From Lachnospiraceae bacterium (GTDB lineage Bacteria > Bacillota > Clostridia > Lachnospirales > Lachnospiraceae): a stretch of 10,272 bases of DNA. The translations under genes were made by a program, and so were the position numbers. A model generated the notes under the pieces. The model was not told where the DNA came from, made no database searches, and saw only the letters and a program-made list of their open reading frames with translations. Each line of letters begins with the position of its first letter. Positions within the stretch are counted from its first letter, which is position 1. The stretch spans positions 1 through 10,272 of the forward strand of contig CAAGFJ010000057.1 of the NCBI GenBank assembly GCA_900769115.1, read 5' to 3'. Shown here piece after piece: positions 1 to 5,707 of the stretch.

Positions 1-66
1 CCTGCGTTGATATGTTATATCCCAAACAACCGATTCATAACCTAATATTTCGCGCGTCCGTTTCAC
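1..66 (-). CDS. possible N-terminal fragment of a downstream gene, running off the window
   Basis: An open frame begins with GTG at 66-64, directly after an in-frame TAA, and runs 22 codons to the window edge. It reads VKRTREILGYESVVW and onward. The residue mix looks protein-like, but I recognise no family and see no convincing ribosome binding site before the GTG. It would start 24 bases downstream of the dipeptidase stop. It may be a genuine gene start or chance; most of it would lie outside the window. Confidence 0.22.
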   Translation of the reverse strand, partial: MKRTREILGYESVVWDITYQRR

Positions 67-90
67 TTACGCTGTGCAAGGGTATAAATT

Positions 91-1143
91 TTATAGGGTG
101 TCATGATATACACGCAATACATTCCGATAGAATATGTGTTCAACCTCATCCGGTGTGAACCCTGCATCATGAAATGCCTCTGCCAGATCTTCCATGCGAT
201 CTGCTTTCGGTCGTCCCGGATAATCCGGAATTCCATCAAAATCGCTTCCTAGCCCAATACATTCTATGCCGCCTACATTGATCATGTGGCGTGCGTGCCG
301 CACAATATCCGCAAAAGTTGCCTGGCTTCCTGCTAATGCGTGATATCCTTTATATTCTGCATCCTCTACCTTCTTATGGATCTCTTCTCTCGACGTACAC
401 TTCGCAAACGGATCTAACAGGAAATCTCCACAAAAGTTAAGTCCTGTCACACCACCTCGATCCGCAAGCTTCCGGATCATATCATCCGTTAAGTTCCTCA
501 CCCATGGACAGACTTCCCGTGCATTGGAATGACTTGCCACAAATGGTTTCTCTGTATAACGCAGCACGTCATAAAATCCTGCATCTGACAGATGCGACAC
601 ATCGACGATCATCCCCATGCGTTCCATCTCCTTCACACACTCGATCCCAAACGCTGTTAAGCCATGCTCTGTATCCGGTACATATGGAAATCCCGCTGCA
701 TTCCGGGGCAGATTTGGATATCCGATCTCATTTGGATAGTTCCATGTGAGGGTCATCATCCGCACGCCCTGTTCATATAGAACATGCAGCTTCTCGATAC
801 TACCCTCGCAGGCCTCTCCTCCTTCTACGGTAAGAAGTGCCGACACTTTTCCTGCCTGCTCATTCTCTTCTATCCCCTTTACGGTCGTCACCATTGCAAT
901 ACGATCTGCATTCTGATTCATTTCTCTTTGAAACACAGACCGGATCTGCTGTGCTTTCCAAAAGCTGCTGATTCCCTGTTTCTGTTCTACAAAGATTGCA
1001 AAGTTCTGAAGGAGATAACCACCTCTTGTCAGACGTTCCAGATCGATCATCTGATCATTCTGCCACAATCCAGTCTGTATTCCATTCTCCTGCTTTTCCC
1101 AAAGCTCTGTGAGCGTATCACAATGCATATCTATTACCTTCAT
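91..1143 (-). CDS. membrane dipeptidase family (peptidase M19) zinc dipeptidase
   Basis: This 350-residue protein is full length for the renal-dipeptidase-like M19 family, metal enzymes that hydrolyse dipeptides, including some with D-residues. Visible family signatures are the N-terminal HxD zinc pair (H7, D9 in MHCDT), the bridging glutamate E107 in LTVEGG, the two histidines H184 (DVSH) and H205 (SHSN), and D301 in GLGSDFDG. No signal peptide or membrane segment is seen, so a cytoplasmic location is likely despite the family name. The start is fixed by an in-frame TAG immediately upstream; a GGAG about nine bases before the ATG can serve as ribosome binding site. It follows ilvE but is separated from it by a terminator and about 260 bases, so it is probably transcribed apart. 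Its natural substrate cannot be told from sequence. Confidence 0.93.
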   Translation of the reverse strand: MKVIDMHCDTLTELWEKQENGIQTGLWQNDQMIDLERLTRGGYLLQNFAIFVEQKQGISSFWKAQQIRSVFQREMNQNADRIAMVTTVKGIEENEQAGKVSALLTVEGGEACEGSIEKLHVLYEQGVRMMTLTWNYPNEIGYPNLPRNAAGFPYVPDTEHGLTAFGIECVKEMERMGMIVDVSHLSDAGFYDVLRYTEKPFVASHSNAREVCPWVRNLTDDMIRKLADRGGVTGLNFCGDFLLDPFAKCTSREEIHKKVEDAEYKGYHALAGSQATFADIVRHARHMINVGGIECIGLGSDFDGIPDYPGRPKADRMEDLAEAFHDAGFTPDEVEHIFYRNVLRVYHDTL

Positions 1144-1198
1144 CTAATCTATCTCCATTTCCTTTCTCAAATAACATTCAAAGCGCAATTTCTTCCAG

Positions 1199-1234
1199 CT
1201 ATGAGAGTCTAATATGCCTCCCTTTATCAGTCAT
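1199..1234 (-). CDS. possible 11-codon leader ORF upstream of the dipeptidase
   Basis: An AAGGAGG lies 4-5 bases before an ATG at 1234. The frame reads MTDKGRHIRLS and stops at TAG (1201-1199), 55 bases before the dipeptidase start. The ribosome binding site is better than that of the dipeptidase itself. It could be a leader peptide, a decayed gene start or chance. No family is recognisable and no regulatory amino-acid run is present. Confidence 0.2.
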   Translation of the reverse strand: MTDKGRHIRLS

Positions 1235-1291
1235 ACAACCTCCTTGATAACACCCTATGAAAAAATGCCTGAGAAGATACCAGAACGAACC

Positions 1292-1339
1292 AAAAAGCTG
1301 CCATACCCATGCAATCTATCTGCATTAATATGACAGCTT
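1292..1339 (-). terminator. Rho-independent terminator after ilvE
   Basis: On the minus strand an 11-bp stem (1339-1329 with 1305-1295, one G-T pair) encloses a second 5-bp stem ATGCA/TGCAT and is followed directly by five T residues (1296-1292, two of them shared with the stem base). It lies about 65 bases past the ilvE stop and separates ilvE from the dipeptidase gene. This is a canonical intrinsic terminator apart from its branched top. Confidence 0.78.
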
Positions 1340-1362
1340 CCTATAATTCATCTTATTCTTAA

Positions 1363-1393
1363 AGTTTGCAAAATGCTTTACGCTTTACAAACT
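1363..1393. repeat. imperfect inverted repeat just after the ilvE stop
   Basis: AGTTTGCAAAA (1363-1373) and CTTTACAAACT (1383-1393) can pair as an 11-bp imperfect stem. Read on the plus strand it is followed by ATTTTTAT, which resembles a terminator, although no plus-strand gene precedes it. On the minus strand it is the first hairpin after ilvE, ahead of the stronger terminator. It may protect the 3' end of the ilvE mRNA. Confidence 0.35.
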
Positions 1394-1402
1394 ATTTTTA
1401 TA

Positions 1403-2425
1403 TTAACGAATTGTCTTGATCCATCCTTCCGGAGCTTCGATACGACCCATCTGGATACCAGTTAATGTATCATATAACTTCTTCGTAACAGGTCCCATCT
1501 CATCCATTCCACTTGGGAAACAGATCTCTTTACCATGGTCTACAATCTTACCAACTGGTGAGATAACAGCAGCAGTACCGCAAAGACCACACTCAGCGAA
1601 ATCTTTTAATTCATCAAAATATACTTCTCTGTGCTCTACTGTCAAACCTAAATACTTCTCAGCTACAACCATCAAAGAACGACGTGTAATAGATGGTAAA
1701 ATACTGTCTGACTTTGGAGTAACAAACTTGCCATCTTTGGTAATGAACATGAAGTTTGCTCCACCTGTCTCCTCTACCTTGGTTCTGGTTGCAGGATCTA
1801 AGTACATATTCTCTGAATATCCCTGATTATGTGCATCTACAATTGCATGTAAACTCATTGCATAGTTAAGACCTGCCTTGATATGACCGGTTCCATGAGG
1901 TGCTGCACGATCAAAATCAGACACACGGATCGTAATTGGCTTAGCGCCACCCTTGAAGTAAGGACCTACTGGTGTAACAAAGATACGGAACTGATATTCA
2001 TCTGCCGGCTTAACACCAATAACCGGATTACTACCGAACATATATGGACGAATATATAAAGTTGCTCCTGATCCATAAGGTGGAACATAATCAATATTTG
2101 CCTCTACTACCTTCTGAACTGCCTCTACAAATCTATCTTCCGGGAATACCGGCATCTCCAGGCGCTTACAAGAATCTGCCATTCTAGAAGCATTCAGATC
2201 CGGACGGAAACATACAACATGACCATCCTCTGTAGTATATGCCTTCAATCCCTCGAAACAGGTCTGTGCATACTGTAACACACCAGCACACTCGCTAATT
2301 GTCACCATAGGATCATCCACTAATGCACCATCATCCCATGCACCATTCTTGTAATTGGATACGAAACGCTTATCTGTCTCAATGTATCCAAATCCAATAC
2401 TTGACCAATCGATATTCTTACTCAT
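1403..2425 (-). CDS. ilvE: branched-chain amino acid aminotransferase
   Basis: This is a PLP-dependent fold-type IV transaminase of 340 residues. It interconverts Leu, Ile and Val with their 2-oxo acids using glutamate/2-oxoglutarate. Family marks in order are CFEGLKAY (57-64), RPYMFGS (126-132), the PLP lysine K183 in HIKAGLNYA, EETGGANFMF (219-228) and GTAAVISP (283-290), and the length fits the family. The reading frame stays open for 43 codons upstream, but I chose the ATG at 2425 because AAGGAAAGGAAG precedes it at good spacing and the upstream residues (rich in Gln, Ser and Pro) look non-coding. It lies after dapL with about 250 bases between them that contain several hairpins and an operator-like palindrome. 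It is thus probably expressed at least partly from its own promoter and ends at the terminator at 1292-1339. The assignment is secure; in vivo direction and substrate preference are not. Confidence 0.95.
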   Translation of the reverse strand: MSKNIDWSSIGFGYIETDKRFVSNYKNGAWDDGALVDDPMVTISECAGVLQYAQTCFEGLKAYTTEDGHVVCFRPDLNASRMADSCKRLEMPVFPEDRFVEAVQKVVEANIDYVPPYGSGATLYIRPYMFGSNPVIGVKPADEYQFRIFVTPVGPYFKGGAKPITIRVSDFDRAAPHGTGHIKAGLNYAMSLHAIVDAHNQGYSENMYLDPATRTKVEETGGANFMFITKDGKFVTPKSDSILPSITRRSLMVVAEKYLGLTVEHREVYFDELKDFAECGLCGTAAVISPVGKIVDHGKEICFPSGMDEMGPVTKKLYDTLTGIQMGRIEAPEGWIKTIR

Positions 2426-2456
2426 TAAAAAAACTTCCTTTCCTTGGCTGTTTGGT

Positions 2457-2474
2457 GGAGAACTTCCGTCCTCC
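2457..2474 (-). promoter_or_regulatory. hairpin with GGAA tetraloop in the ilvE leader
   Basis: On the minus strand GGAGGAC, loop GGAA, GTTCTCC forms a 7-bp stem with a GNRA-type loop. It lies about 30 bases before the ilvE start and does not cover the true ribosome binding site (2434-2445). Its 5' arm holds a ribosome-binding-site-like GGAGGA locked in the stem. A role in mRNA stability or translation control is inferred only. Confidence 0.4.
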
Positions 2475-2504
2475 TGTCTCGCCATTAGTACATGCTGCTT
2501 TCGT

Positions 2505-2543
2505 ATAATATATCTATACTTTTGTTCATGTATCACATGAACA
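2505..2543 (-). promoter_or_regulatory. operator-like palindrome with candidate -10 region for ilvE
   Basis: TGTTCATGT, three bases, ACATGAACA (2523-2543) is a perfect 9-bp inverted repeat, the usual look of a dimeric repressor site. About ten bases further in the transcription direction lie overlapping TATATT/TATTAT boxes (2512-2505), plausible as -10. A -35 at normal spacing would fall inside the palindrome, so a bound protein would block transcription. No good TTGACA match is present, so the promoter is weak or activator-dependent if real. The regulator is not identifiable here. Confidence 0.42.
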
Positions 2544-2598
2544 CAGTTTACCACTCACCATAGCACTTTGCAAGAGTAAATCCCCTCATCCAACACTT

Positions 2599-2650
2599 CT
2601 AACGCATGAAAGAATTTCTTGCATTAGTGAATGAACTTCCATTTATTCAC
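2599..2650. repeat. two adjacent hairpins between dapL and ilvE
   Basis: Hairpin one (2599-2627) pairs arms CTAACGCATGAAA and TTTCTTGCATTAG around a 3-base loop, with a mismatch and one pair that is G-T on the minus strand. Hairpin two (2627-2650) pairs GTGAATGAA with TTTATTCAC around a 6-base loop. They share one base and begin about 28 bases after the dapL stop. Neither has a T tract, so they are not standard terminators; a 3'-end stabiliser or an attenuating structure before ilvE is possible. Confidence 0.45.
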
Positions 2651-2678
2651 ATCTTAAAGGCTTCTTGCATTCTCTTCT

Positions 2679-3896
2679 TTATAATGCCTTAATTCTCTTC
2701 AATGCTTCTAAGGTATTCTCATATGTACCAAATGCAGTCAGTCGGAAATATCCTTCTCCACTTGGTCCAAATCCGGATCCCGGTGTACCTACTACATTGG
2801 CATTGGTCAATAAATGATCGAAGAATTCCCATGAAGTCATTCCCTCCGGTGTCTTTAACCAGATGTAAGGAGCATTCACTCCACCGGAAACAGAGAATCC
2901 TGCCTCTTTTAATCCTTCCTTGATCACCTTAGCATTATTCATATAATAAGCAATCTGCTCTGCAGTCTGCTTCTTACCGGCATCAGAATATACAGCCTCC
3001 CCTGCACGTTGAATAATATATGGTGCACCATTATACTTCGTTCCATGACGTCTTGCCCACAATGCATTCAGTGATGTACCATCGCTTGCCTTTAACTCCT
3101 TCGGAATCACCGTATATCCAAGACGAGTTCCTGTAAATCCTGCATTCTTAGAAAAGCTCTTTAACTCAATGGCACAAGTCTTTGCGCCCTCACACTCATA
3201 GATGGTATGTGGAACATCCTCTTCACTGATATATGCCTCGTAAGCAGCATCGTATATGATAACGGCACCTACTTTATTGGCATAATCTACCCACTTCTGA
3301 AGCTGCTCCTTTTTGATCGTTGCTCCGGTTGGATTATTCGGGAAGCACAGATAGATAATGTCCGGTGTCTCTTCTGGTAACTCCGGTGCAAATCCATTCT
3401 CTTCCTTACATGGCATATAGATTACATTACTCCAAAGTTCCGTCTCTTTGTTGTAATCTCCGGTTCTGCCTGCCATTGCATTCGTATCCACATAAACCGG
3501 ATATACCGGGTCGCATACTGCAATCTTATTATCAATTGCAAAGATCTCCTGAATATTACCAGAGTCACATTTTGCACCATCACTTACAAAAATCTCATCG
3601 ATTGCAATATCTGCACCTCTGTCTGCATAATCATTCTTCGCAATTGCACTTCTCAAAAACTCATACCCCAAATCCGGTGCATAACCGTGGAATGTCTCCT
3701 TCACAGCCATCTCATCCACAGCCTTATGCAAGCTATCAATAATTGCTGGCGCCAACGGCTGTGTTACATCTCCAATTCCCAGCGAAATGATCTCCTTATC
3801 CGGATTCGCCGCTTTATACTCTCTCACCTTTTTTCCAATTGTGGAAAATAAATAGCTGCCTGGTAATTTTAAATAATTGTCGTTAACTTTAAACAT
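2679..3896 (-). CDS. dapL: LL-diaminopimelate aminotransferase
   Basis: This 405-residue class I/II PLP aminotransferase converts tetrahydrodipicolinate plus glutamate to LL-diaminopimelate in one step, bypassing the acylated intermediates of the DapD/C/E route. The N-terminus (NDNYLKLPGSYLF followed by GKKV) is characteristic of DapL. Further marks are SDGAKCDSGN (105-114), FPNNPTGA (195-202), the Schiff-base lysine K250 in SFSKNAGFTGTRLGY, and the carboxylate-binding arginine R385 in GYFRLTAFG. AAGGAGG lies six bases before the ATG. It follows dapF with about 95 bases between them and no terminator, so the two are probably co-expressed; a weak promoter is possible in the gap. The product goes to DapF for epimerisation, then to lysine and peptidoglycan. 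Length and motifs match the family fully. Confidence 0.96.
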   Translation of the reverse strand: MFKVNDNYLKLPGSYLFSTIGKKVREYKAANPDKEIISLGIGDVTQPLAPAIIDSLHKAVDEMAVKETFHGYAPDLGYEFLRSAIAKNDYADRGADIAIDEIFVSDGAKCDSGNIQEIFAIDNKIAVCDPVYPVYVDTNAMAGRTGDYNKETELWSNVIYMPCKEENGFAPELPEETPDIIYLCFPNNPTGATIKKEQLQKWVDYANKVGAVIIYDAAYEAYISEEDVPHTIYECEGAKTCAIELKSFSKNAGFTGTRLGYTVIPKELKASDGTSLNALWARRHGTKYNGAPYIIQRAGEAVYSDAGKKQTAEQIAYYMNNAKVIKEGLKEAGFSVSGGVNAPYIWLKTPEGMTSWEFFDHLLTNANVVGTPGSGFGPSGEGYFRLTAFGTYENTLEALKRIKAL

Positions 3897-3926
3897 GACA
3901 TCCTCCTTATGTTATTTCATTTATGT

Positions 3927-3954
3927 AATATAGTACTTACGCTTTTTATATGAA
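3927..3954 (-). promoter_or_regulatory. weak candidate promoter upstream of dapL
   Basis: On the minus strand TTCATA (3954-3949), 16 bases, TATATT (3932-3927) gives four of six matches to the -35 consensus and a fair -10. A start near 3920 would leave a leader of roughly 25 bases with the AAGGAGG of dapL. This AT-rich gap could show such matches by chance. Confidence 0.28.
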
Positions 3955-3991
3955 TGCCTTTCCGTATTCTTACTTCAAGAGGTAATACCTT

Positions 3992-4825
3992 TTACATTAC
4001 AATCTCACCGTCAAACACAACCTTTGCCGGACCTGTCATATATACCACATTCTCTTTCCTATCCCAACGTACACTCAGATCACCGCCCAACAAATGCAAA
4101 GTAATCTCATCTTCCGTTAGTCCATTCAAAACACACGCAACTGCACTTGCACAGGCACCGGTACCACACGCAAGTGTCTCACCGGATCCCCGTTCCCACA
4201 CACGCATATTCACTTCATTGCGATTCAAGATCTGAATAAATTCTGTGTTCACACGTTTGGGAAATCTCTTATGATTCTCAAACCTTGGTCCAATCTCTTC
4301 TAATGGAAAGTTCGCTGTATCATCTATGAACACAATACAATGTGGATTGCCCATAGACACACATGTCATCTTATAGGTCACTCCATTCACCACGATCGGC
4401 TCATCTACAACCCGTTCTCCCTCTGCCTGTACCGGTATCTTAACAGGATTCAGTTCTGGTTGTCCCATGTTTACAGTAATCTGTGACACCTTACCATTCT
4501 CTATCTGCAGTTTAAGATATTTGATTCCTGCCAATGTTTCAACGGATATCTCTGTCTGATCGGTTAATCCATAGTCATACACATACTTCGCCACGCAGCG
4601 GATACCATTTCCACACATCTCCGCCTGGGATCCATCTGCATTATACATATCCATCCGGAAATCGGCCACCTCAGACGGTTTGATCAGTATCAATCCATCT
4701 GATCCGATTCCAAAATGCCGATCACTTACTTTGATCGCTGCCTCGGAAGGATTCTCTATCGTCTCCTGGAAACAATTCACATACACATAATCGTTCCCTA
4801 AGCCTTGCATCTTTGTAAATCTCAT
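3992..4825 (-). CDS. dapF: diaminopimelate epimerase
   Basis: This 277-residue, PLP-independent epimerase converts LL-diaminopimelate to the meso form used for lysine and for peptidoglycan cross-links. The two-domain family pattern is clear: GLGNDYVYV at 8-16, the first catalytic cysteine C71 in EMCGNGIRC, GNPHCIVF at 159-166, and the second catalytic cysteine C220 in ERGSGETLACGTGACA. AAGGAGA lies eight bases before the ATG. It starts 18 bases after the stop of the ANTAR regulator gene, so the two are almost certainly one transcript, and it precedes dapL, which supplies its substrate. Length is normal and all key residues are present. Confidence 0.97.
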   Translation of the reverse strand: MRFTKMQGLGNDYVYVNCFQETIENPSEAAIKVSDRHFGIGSDGLILIKPSEVADFRMDMYNADGSQAEMCGNGIRCVAKYVYDYGLTDQTEISVETLAGIKYLKLQIENGKVSQITVNMGQPELNPVKIPVQAEGERVVDEPIVVNGVTYKMTCVSMGNPHCIVFIDDTANFPLEEIGPRFENHKRFPKRVNTEFIQILNRNEVNMRVWERGSGETLACGTGACASAVACVLNGLTEDEITLHLLGGDLSVRWDRKENVVYMTGPAKVVFDGEIVM

Positions 4826-4843
4826 CTACATTCTCCTTCTATC

Positions 4844-5386
4844 CTAAAATACATCTAATATCATATGAGCAGTCTCTACCATATTGGTTCCATTGTCCAT
4901 ACTCTTCTTCTGCAGATATTTATGTGCCTCTTCTTCCGTCATTCCCTTTTGCTGTATCAACATCAGTTTAGCATGCGTAATAACCTGCTTTTCTTCCTCT
5001 GTCCGCACAGCTGGCTTGGACTTGGCACGTTTCATCTGATAATATAGCTTATCATACATCAAATTCACTGTATCAACCAGATCTGCTGCTTTGATTGGCA
5101 TTGAAAGACAAACAATATCACTCGTACTACATTCTGCATAGTATCTTTGTGATGCCACCAACAGCATGTTAAATGTATCCGGAAGGCAATCTACCAGCTC
5201 ACTATACATCATATCAACAAATTTGTATCCACTGACTACAACACCATAATCCAGATCATCTACCAGATTGATCACCTGTGCCCCTGTTGTACATGCAGCA
5301 ATCACATCAATTCCATTCCTTACCAGCAGATTCTTAATACTTCTAGCCTCTTCCAGCTTAGGAAATACTACGATTACGCTTATCAC
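4844..5386 (-). CDS. ANTAR-domain RNA-binding antiterminator with degenerate receiver domain (NitR-like)
   Basis: The protein has 180 residues. Residues 1-115 resemble a response-regulator receiver, but the phosphoacceptor position reads VVVSGYKF (S52 region) without an Asp, and the N-terminal acidic pair is missing. K99 in MPIKAADL may be the conserved lysine. Residues about 120-180 form an ANTAR domain with the expected ITHAKLMLIQQKGMTEEEA and ending MVETAHMILDVF. ANTAR proteins bind paired RNA hairpins and prevent terminator formation. Position after glnA matches clostridial NitR-type regulators tied to glutamine synthetase control; that link is from family knowledge. The start is GTG, with AGGAGG six bases before it. 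It shares a transcript with dapF. Without the Asp it is probably controlled by protein contact (possibly glutamine synthetase) or a ligand rather than by phosphorylation. Confidence 0.88.
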   Translation of the reverse strand: MISVIVVFPKLEEARSIKNLLVRNGIDVIAACTTGAQVINLVDDLDYGVVVSGYKFVDMMYSELVDCLPDTFNMLLVASQRYYAECSTSDIVCLSMPIKAADLVDTVNLMYDKLYYQMKRAKSKPAVRTEEEKQVITHAKLMLIQQKGMTEEEAHKYLQKKSMDNGTNMVETAHMILDVF

Positions 5387-5421
5387 GTTCTTCCTCCTAT
5401 TATATCATGAACCCGCACTTC

Positions 5422-5446
5422 GTGCGCTAATGCGCAAATGCTCACT
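5422..5446. repeat. degenerate partial copy of the 120-bp repeat
   Basis: These 25 bases match 5449-5473 of the first full repeat copy at 20 positions (pattern GTGC, ATGCGC, GCTCACT). They lie on the ANTAR-gene side of the array and overlap small hairpins of their own (CGCAC-TTC-GTGCG at 5414-5426 and TGCGC-TAAT-GCGCA at 5423-5436). This suggests an older or broken edge copy. Confidence 0.5.
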
Positions 5447-5563
5447 GCGTGCACCTATGCGCGAACGCTCACTTCGAAACCTTTGGTTTCTCAGTGTTCG
5501 TTGCACTCATATAGTTTTCAATAAATGCAATCGCCTGCCAGCAGTCTATGCATTTATATGAAA
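5444..5563. repeat. 120-bp tandem repeat, copy 1
   Basis: First of two head-to-tail copies that fill the gap between glnA and the ANTAR gene. It carries two hairpins. Hairpin A (5464-5502) has GAAACC-TTT-GGTTTC at its tip, extended by CACT/AGTG and AACG/CGTT across small internal loops. Hairpin B (5513-5566) pairs AGTTTTCA+ATAAATGCA with TGCATTTAT+TGAAAACT, 17 bp with one bulged base, and its loop contains a further CTGC/GCAG pair. No T tract follows on the minus strand, so it is not a normal terminator. I see no ORF of note on either strand. Confidence 0.93.
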
Positions 5564-5683
5564 ACTGCGTGCACCTATACGCAAACGCTCACTTCGAAAC
5601 CTTCGGTTTCTCAGTGTTCGTTGCACTCATATAGTTTTCAATAAATGCAATCACCTGCCAGCAGTCTATGCATTTATATGAAA
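5564..5683. repeat. 120-bp tandem repeat, copy 2
   Basis: Matches copy 1 at 116 of 120 positions with no gaps. The four differences (5459/5579, 5463/5583, 5484/5604, 5533/5653) are all transitions and all fall in loops or outside the stems, so both hairpins are intact in both copies. The first five bases of a third unit follow (5684-5688), then a weakly similar stretch leading to the glnA stop. A high-copy intergenic element, a structured RNA spacer, or a binding region for the adjacent ANTAR protein are all possible. Confidence 0.93.
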
Positions 5684-5707
5684 ACTGCATTCGCGCTTAT
5701 ACGTTCA

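Noticed and set aside
85..105. Symmetric GGGTATAAATTTTATAGGG near the dipeptidase stop
   Set aside because: It is largely a mirror sequence, not an inverted repeat (GGG at both ends on the same strand), so it forms no hairpin terminator.
784..1212. Plus-strand frame of 142 codons over the dipeptidase N-terminus
   Set aside because: It is antisense to a full-length conserved gene and has no ribosome binding site.
2426..2554. N-terminal extension of ilvE by 43 codons
   Set aside because: It is open only by chance. It lacks a ribosome site and crosses the palindrome and hairpin, while the ATG at 2425 has a strong site and fits family length.
3365..3742. Plus-strand frame of 125 codons inside dapL
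   Set aside because: It is rich in His, Ser, Pro and Leu from reading dapL backwards, and has no family resemblance.
5399..5407. Extended -10 (TGATATAAT on minus) before the ANTAR gene
   Set aside because: A start seven bases on would fall within the AGGAGG ribosome site, leaving almost no leader, and no -35 is seen.
5268..5561. Plus-strand frame running through the first 120-bp repeat
   Set aside because: Its Arg/Cys/Leu-rich tail simply reflects the repeat and it lacks a ribosome site.
5422..5688. CRISPR array
   Set aside because: The unit is 120 bases with only two copies and no unique spacers, and no cas genes are near.
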